Made by a program: the position numbers and the translations under genes. A DNA stretch of 11,073 bases. Origin: Bacteroidales bacterium UBA1757. GTDB lineage: Bacteria > Bacteroidota > Bacteroidia > Bacteroidales > UBA1402. The notes beneath the pieces are model-generated. The model worked only from the letters and a program-made list of their open reading frames with translations. It was not told the DNA's origin and ran no database searches. Of this stretch, positions 6,133-11,073 are shown one piece after another. The number at the start of each line of letters is the position of its first letter. Position 1 is the first letter of the stretch. Location: contig DCHH01000064.1 in NCBI GenBank assembly GCA_002315625.1, positions 1-11,073 of the forward strand, given 5' to 3'.

Positions 6133-9100
6133 ATGAAACAGATTTATTCATTTGCATTGCTTCTTCTCTTCGTCGTGTGTCCGGCTTTTGCTGCCGCCAT
6201 GGAGGTTAGCGGAGTTGTCACCGATTCCAACGGTGAAGCAATCATCGGTGCTGCCATTTATAACCAGCAGACCGAAAAGGGCACCGTCACCGATCTGGAC
6301 GGCAAATTTACCATTGAAGCAGAAAAAGGGCATACCCTGCGCTTCTCGTACATGGGGTATGAAACAATCGAACAAAGCGTCGGCGGACCGTCCATGAAAG
6401 TGGTCATGCAGGAAGATCTGGTCGGTCTGGATGAAGTGTTGGTGGTCGGCTATGGTTCTATTGAAAAGAAAAAGGTAACTAGTGCTATTGCCAGTGTAAA
6501 GGCTGAAGACTTCAATGTCGGTAACGTTAAGAGCGCAGGTCAGCTCATAAAGGGAAAGGTGGCCGGTTTGAACATCACCACTAACAGCGGTAACCCCGTA
6601 GGTGATGTGGAAATCGAACTCCGTGGTACCAACTCTCTGAAGTCGGGCAGTTCACCCCTCGTCCTGATTGATGGTGTCCCCGGTGACTTGAAGCAGGTTT
6701 CACCCGACAACATCGCCGCCATAGATGTCCTGAAGGATGGTTCTGCTGCCGCTATCTACGGAACCCGTGCAAACAACGGCGTTATTTTGGTAACCACAAA
6801 GCAAGCTACTTCAACGGGTAAATCCAATGTTGTCTATAACGGCTATGTCAGCACTGAACAAATTACCCGCACTCCGGAAATCCTTACTCCTGAGAAATAC
6901 AGGGAACTTCTGGCTTCCGGTACGGGTTATGTTGAAGAGAATTCAGACTACGGCTCTTCTACGAACTGGCTGAACGAAATCACCCGCTTTCCCGTGTCAC
7001 AGTATCACAGCGTAAGCCTTGACTGGGGTAACGGCAAGACCTCTCTTTTCGCAAATGTTTCCTATCGTAATGCCCAGGGTGTCTTCCTTAAATCAGACTC
7101 CAAGGAACTGACGGGCAGAATCACGGTCAACCATTCCGCTTTCAACGACAAGGTCAAGTTCAATGTCAATGCATTGCTTAATAAGAACGATTATACCACC
7201 ACGGTTGACGGTGACGGTTCTTTCAACTCCTACGCATACGGCCAGACCCTGGTGGCCAACCCGACTGCTCCCGTCAAAATGTCTGACGGCAGCTGGTGCC
7301 AGCCCAAGTTCCTCGGTGTTGACATCGCCACATGGGAAAACCCGGCCGCCCTGCTCAACGAGCGCGAGGGTGAAAACAAGAACTTCAACGGCCGCATTTA
7401 TGGAAATATTTCCTATTCTCCTTTCTCATTCCTGAAGTTCAATCTGTTGCTTTCTTATCAGCGGTACAATAAGACCCGCGGTTTTTCGCAGTCTTCACGC
7501 GATATCAGCAGCACCGTATATAATTCCACTCCGTTGTTCGCCTCCCGCGCCGCAACGACGCAGGACGACCGTATGCTGGAACTCACCGGACAGTTTGACA
7601 AGAAGTTCGGACAGCATCAGGTTACCGTTCTGGCCGGCTATAGCTATATGGATAATGTCTATGAGCATTTCTGGATGAACAACTATGATTTCCCAAGCGA
7701 CCAGCTCACCTACAACAGTATGGGTCTTGGCAAGGCCTTGGCAGAAGGAAAGGCAGGCATGTACAGCTACAAGCGTTCCGGCAACCTCATCGGTTTCTTC
7801 GGCCGCGTCAACTACAACTTCGATGAGCGCTACCTCTTGCAGGCCAGCCTCCGTTACGAAGGCGACTCCAAGTTCGTCGGTTCCAACCAGGAATGGGGAC
7901 TTTTCCCCGCTGTGAGTGCCGCATGGCGCATCAATAAGGAAGGGTTTATGTCAGGTGTCAAATTCATCGACGATTTGAAAATACGCGGTGGATACGGCGT
8001 TACCGGTACGGCTCCGTCATCGTACTACCAGACCATTTCCCGTCTGGCCTACTCTGGCACAGGTAATTCCTTCTATTATGGAGGCGAATGGGTTACCCCC
8101 ATCCAACCCGCCAACAATGTCAATACAAACTTCACTTGGGAGAAGAAACACGAATACAACATCGGTCTCGACTTTTCTGTCCTGAAAGGACGCATTTCGG
8201 GAGCTTTCGACTATTACAACCGTACCACCAGCGACCTTCTTTGGGACTTCAGCGTTCCCGTTCCCCCATACGAGTATGGTACCACAACCGCCAACATTGG
8301 AACCATCCGTAACAATGGTGTCGAATTGATGCTCAGCGGAGTGCCCGTCAAGCGCAAAGTCTTCTCCTGGACTACCACCGTCATGTTCTCAACCAACCAT
8401 AACCAGCTGACAGAACTGGACTACTCGGCATACGAAGTGGAAAACCCCCGCGACTACTTCTTCACCAACGGAATGGACGGCCAGTATTCCTGCACACATC
8501 GTGTTAAGGTCGGCGAGCCTATCGGACAGATTTGGGGTTACAAAGTGAACAGCATTACCGAAGAAGGCAAGTGGATTTTTGACGATCCTACCAACCCTGG
8601 CGGAACCTTCACCAGCGACGATGAAAGCATCAACATCGAAACTCACGGACAGGTGCTCGGCAACAGCCTGCCCAAGTACTACGTCAACTTCAACAACGAA
8701 TTCCGCATCGGCCATTTCGATATCGGCGTTACCATGAGAGGCGCTTTCGGCTACAAGATTATCAATCAGTACCGCCTCTACAACGAGAACGTCAGCAACA
8801 AGCGTTCCAACAACAAGCCGGTCAGTGCTTTCGAACCGGTCATGGGCATTTCGGTCTGCACCAACCCAATTGAGAAGGTAATCAGCTACTATGTTGAAGA
8901 CGGTGATTATTGGAAAATTGACAATATTACTCTCGGATACACCCTCAGCACGCCGAAGTGCAAATACCTCCGTTCTCTGCGGGTCTATGGCACGGTCGAT
9001 AATGCATTCCTCTTCACCAACTACAAAGGCAACGATCCCGAATCGGCTTCCCGTGGCGGATTGACCCCCGGCATCGACTACCAGAACCAGTATCCCACCA

Positions 9101-9138
9101 CCAGAGCCTACACCCTCGGCCTAAACCTCACTTTCTGA
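6133..9138 (+). CDS. SusC-like TonB-dependent outer-membrane glycan transporter
   Basis: Outer-membrane beta-barrel that imports glycan fragments into the periplasm with energy from TonB-ExbBD, working as a pair with the SusD-like lipoprotein that follows. The 1001-residue product has the usual SusC length and order. A signal peptide ends near PAFA-AA (residues ~18-22). A carboxypeptidase-regulatory-like domain follows (VSGVVTDSNGEAIIGA to about 95). The TonB-box-like LDEVLVVGYG is at 99-108. The plug domain is at ~113-225 with LIDGVPGDL and the SusC hallmark AIYGTRANNGVILVTTK. A long barrel ends in YTLGLNLTF, with a C-terminal Phe as expected for BAM-assembled porins. I start at ATG 6133 because the signal peptide begins there; an upstream in-frame TTG (5986) would bury it behind 49 implausible residues. 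SusD starts 33 nt after the stop, so the two are surely co-transcribed. Substrate is not inferable; 'SusC' here means the family, not starch specificity. Confidence 0.97.
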   Translation: MKQIYSFALLLLFVVCPAFAAAMEVSGVVTDSNGEAIIGAAIYNQQTEKGTVTDLDGKFTIEAEKGHTLRFSYMGYETIEQSVGGPSMKVVMQEDLVGLDEVLVVGYGSIEKKKVTSAIASVKAEDFNVGNVKSAGQLIKGKVAGLNITTNSGNPVGDVEIELRGTNSLKSGSSPLVLIDGVPGDLKQVSPDNIAAIDVLKDGSAAAIYGTRANNGVILVTTKQATSTGKSNVVYNGYVSTEQITRTPEILTPEKYRELLASGTGYVEENSDYGSSTNWLNEITRFPVSQYHSVSLDWGNGKTSLFANVSYRNAQGVFLKSDSKELTGRITVNHSAFNDKVKFNVNALLNKNDYTTTVDGDGSFNSYAYGQTLVANPTAPVKMSDGSWCQPKFLGVDIATWENPAALLNEREGENKNFNGRIYGNISYSPFSFLKFNLLLSYQRYNKTRGFSQSSRDISSTVYNSTPLFASRAATTQDDRMLELTGQFDKKFGQHQVTVLAGYSYMDNVYEHFWMNNYDFPSDQLTYNSMGLGKALAEGKAGMYSYKRSGNLIGFFGRVNYNFDERYLLQASLRYEGDSKFVGSNQEWGLFPAVSAAWRINKEGFMSGVKFIDDLKIRGGYGVTGTAPSSYYQTISRLAYSGTGNSFYYGGEWVTPIQPANNVNTNFTWEKKHEYNIGLDFSVLKGRISGAFDYYNRTTSDLLWDFSVPVPPYEYGTTTANIGTIRNNGVELMLSGVPVKRKVFSWTTTVMFSTNHNQLTELDYSAYEVENPRDYFFTNGMDGQYSCTHRVKVGEPIGQIWGYKVNSITEEGKWIFDDPTNPGGTFTSDDESINIETHGQVLGNSLPKYYVNFNNEFRIGHFDIGVTMRGAFGYKIINQYRLYNENVSNKRSNNKPVSAFEPVMGISVCTNPIEKVISYYVEDGDYWKIDNITLGYTLSTPKCKYLRSLRVYGTVDNAFLFTNYKGNDPESASRGGLTPGIDYQNQYPTTRAYTLGLNLTF

Positions 9139-9171
9139 CCCTTTTGAAGTAATTTTTAGATACAAGCAATC

Positions 9172-10890
9172 ATGAAATCCAACAAGAATATCGTATCAGC
9201 TCTTTTGCTGTCTGTCTGTTTTCTGATCCTTGGAACGGCCTGCACGAAACTCGACGACCGTGTCTATTCTGAAATCGTCGCTTCCAAATACGAACCTACC
9301 CCACTCGACGGCCTGGCCAAAATAGGGTCAGCCTATACCCCCTATAAAGGGCTGATGGTCCGCATGCTGTTGGGTATGAACTGGGACAACGACCAGTGTT
9401 TCTGCCCGGTGAAGCCCTGGGGTTGGACCTATCCATACCAGCTTTTCAACCACAACTACAACTCCACTTCACCCGAGGTGGACGGTCCCTGGAACAGCTG
9501 TTATTCAGGAATAACGGCTTGTAACCGCACAATTTCCGAACTGCAGCAGGATACTGAAACTGACAATACAGACCTCATCAAAGAACTTGAAGCGCTCCGC
9601 AGCAGTTACTACTATTGGCTATGTGATCTGTACGGCAATGTCGCATGGTCGGATACATATTATGGAGACTCCACCTATCTTCCCAAGCAAATCCGCCGTG
9701 ACAGTCTGGCAATGAAGGTTGAGAAAGGCCTTTTGGATGCCGCACCTTATCTGTACACAGAAGTGAGCAAAAAAACATACGGCCGTTTTACCAAATGGGC
9801 CGACTATGCACTTCTGGCCAAGCTGTACCTGAACTGGGGCGTTTTCGTCTATGGCGACGGTGACAAGGGACGCTGGCAGGAATGCCTGAACTATTGTGAC
9901 AGTATCATCAATTCCGGCAACTTCGGTCTGACATCCACACAGAAGGAAATTTTCTCCGTAAAGAACGATTTCAGCAGAGAAGCCATTTTTGCCGTTGTTT
10001 TTGATGAAAAAATGGCAAAAGGGCTCAGCCTTTTTGAGACTAACATGAACGGTCAGCATGTCGATACCTATCAGAAAACCGGCAGCGGATGGGCCAACGG
10101 AGGTTCCATTATGGTTCCCCAGTTCATTGACACCTTCGACCCTGACGATTCCCGATTGAGAAGCAACCATATCTATGGTCCGCAATACGACCATCTGGGC
10201 AATCTGATGAAATGCGGTCTTGGCAGCATTGCCGGTGAAGATTTTGTCATCCTCAACGAGGTGCTCTCATGTGAAGGTTCCTCCGGCGACAACTGTACCG
10301 AAAATATGGGTTACCGACTGGGCAAATGGGAATATGAAATGGGATTGGACGGCAGCAATATGAACAACGATGTCTTCCCGCTCCGCTATGCCGACGTTCT
10401 GATGATGAAAGCCGAATGCCTGCTTCGTCTGAACAAGGCCGACGAAGCTGCAGAAATTGTCACTTCCGTCCGCCGCCGTTCCTTTACGAGTGCTTCCGAG
10501 AAGGCCACGGTTACAGGTGCCCAACTCCTGGAAGGGAGCTGTTATGCATACGGTGTCAAGGAGTGCATTCCCAAGCGCGGCAAATATCCGAAGGACAATG
10601 ACGGAAACTGGATTTACACTATGTCCAATCCCGGCGACATTGATGCCGGTGGCGAGGACATCGTCTTCGGCCGTTTCCTCGACGAACTGGGCTGGGAATT
10701 CGAGCAGGAGGCATTCCACCGCCGCGACGACCTTATCCGTTTCAAGACCACACAAGGCGAACCTGTCTGGACTGCCAAGTCATGGTCTTCCCACAAGGCC
10801 ACCCACAACATGGACAAGATTCTTTATCCCATCATGATGAAGGAACTTCAGGCCAATCCCAATCTGAAACAAAACAAAGGATACGAATAA
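9172..10890 (+). CDS. SusD-like (RagB/SusD family) surface glycan-binding lipoprotein
   Basis: Outer-membrane lipoprotein that captures glycan at the cell surface and forms the lid of the SusC-like transporter encoded just upstream. The 572-residue product is of usual family length. The N-terminus MKSNKNIVSALLLSVCFLIL leads to the lipobox LGTAC, so Cys24 should be lipidated. Lys26 and the acidic pair Asp28-Asp29 follow closely and could serve as a surface-export signal of the Bacteroidota type. The C-terminal family hallmark FPLRYADVLMMKAECLLRLN (~402-421) with the helical repeat KADEAAEIVTSVRRR is clear. It is followed by LGWEFEQEAFHRRDDLIRF and the terminal YPIMMKELQANPNLKQNKGY. The middle is rich in Trp and Tyr, as in carbohydrate-binding SusD proteins, but ligand residues cannot be named. 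It is the second gene of the operon; the next start is 34 nt after its stop. Confidence 0.97.
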   Translation: MKSNKNIVSALLLSVCFLILGTACTKLDDRVYSEIVASKYEPTPLDGLAKIGSAYTPYKGLMVRMLLGMNWDNDQCFCPVKPWGWTYPYQLFNHNYNSTSPEVDGPWNSCYSGITACNRTISELQQDTETDNTDLIKELEALRSSYYYWLCDLYGNVAWSDTYYGDSTYLPKQIRRDSLAMKVEKGLLDAAPYLYTEVSKKTYGRFTKWADYALLAKLYLNWGVFVYGDGDKGRWQECLNYCDSIINSGNFGLTSTQKEIFSVKNDFSREAIFAVVFDEKMAKGLSLFETNMNGQHVDTYQKTGSGWANGGSIMVPQFIDTFDPDDSRLRSNHIYGPQYDHLGNLMKCGLGSIAGEDFVILNEVLSCEGSSGDNCTENMGYRLGKWEYEMGLDGSNMNNDVFPLRYADVLMMKAECLLRLNKADEAAEIVTSVRRRSFTSASEKATVTGAQLLEGSCYAYGVKECIPKRGKYPKDNDGNWIYTMSNPGDIDAGGEDIVFGRFLDELGWEFEQEAFHRRDDLIRFKTTQGEPVWTAKSWSSHKATHNMDKILYPIMMKELQANPNLKQNKGYE

Positions 10891-10924
10891 ACCTCTTATT
10901 TACTAACTTTAATTACAAACTATT

Positions 10925-11073
10925 ATGAAGAAACTTTATCTCTTGGTTTCGCTGTTCTTGTCAGTTGCTACCCTCGGGTACGCTGCCAAGATCGGAACTC
11001 TGGAAGAGCTTCAAGGGCTTTTCGCTCAGGGTAATTATGATTTCGCTGCTGAAGAAGGCGGAGATCTGTGGTT
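10925..11073 (+). CDS. Exported protein of unknown function, 5' fragment
   Basis: An open frame runs from ATG at 10925 off the right edge of the window, giving 49 residues. It opens with a clear Sec signal peptide: MKK, a hydrophobic core LYLLVSLFLSVATLG and a likely cut after YAA. No cysteine follows the core, so this is a soluble periplasmic or secreted protein rather than a lipoprotein, unlike a typical SusE/SusF. The start of the mature part contains GTLEELQ and an acidic stretch near AAEEGGD. It begins 34 nt after the SusD stop in the same direction, so it is probably the third gene of the PUL operon. A glycoside hydrolase, polysaccharide lyase or glycan-binding protein would fit the location. 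The fragment is too short to assign a family. Confidence 0.78.
   Translation, partial: MKKLYLLVSLFLSVATLGYAAKIGTLEELQGLFAQGNYDFAAEEGGDLW

Noticed and set aside
9619..10755. Long minus-strand open frames (191 and 162 aa) opposite the SusD-like gene
   Set aside because: They arise from the codon bias of the real gene on the plus strand, have no upstream signals and match no family.
1..11073. A novel defence, mobile or RNA-based system
   Set aside because: Reading through both strands, every long gene belongs to a known family (NCS2, Xpt, HTCS, SusC, SusD). I found no transposase, integrase, tRNA, CRISPR-like array or terminal repeats.

Overview
The window looks like chromosomal DNA from a Bacteroidales-type member of the Bacteroidota. 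Three things point there. It has an adjacent SusC-like/SusD-like pair with a hybrid two-component system (HTCS) regulator directly upstream. Promoter-like boxes match the Bacteroides -7 consensus TAnnTTTG. Start codons are preceded by A/T-rich leaders with no clear Shine-Dalgarno sequence. The genus cannot be fixed from the sequence alone.

Left part (1-1799, minus strand): a tight two-gene purine salvage operon. A xanthine phosphoribosyltransferase (xpt, 1799-1212) is followed after 6 nt by an NCS2-family nucleobase permease (1205 to beyond position 1). The permease lacks its C-terminal end because the window starts inside it. Together they should import xanthine (possibly another purine) and convert it to XMP. 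A well-formed Bacteroides-type promoter lies just upstream of xpt. The leader is too short for a purine riboswitch.

Right part (1904-11073, plus strand): the start of a polysaccharide utilization locus (PUL). A complete 1342-residue HTCS has 14 visible propeller blades, then Y_Y_Y, one transmembrane helix, HisKA, HATPase, receiver and AraC-type HTH. It is followed by a 200-bp intergenic region with two neighbouring dyads and a -7 box. Next come a SusC-like TonB-dependent transporter (1001 aa), a SusD-like surface lipoprotein (572 aa) and the first 49 codons of a further exported protein. Expected logic: the HTCS senses an oligosaccharide in the periplasm and activates the susC/susD operon. 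SusD captures glycan at the surface, and SusC imports it using TonB energy. The enzymes that would reveal the substrate lie outside the window.

The two parts are divergent and share a 104-bp intergenic region; nothing suggests a functional link. I see no RNA genes, mobile elements, CRISPR arrays or signs of horizontal transfer, and no evidence for a wholly new system. The points most worth a second look are the dyad cluster upstream of susC, an altered NAT signature in the permease, and the unidentified exported protein cut off by the right edge.
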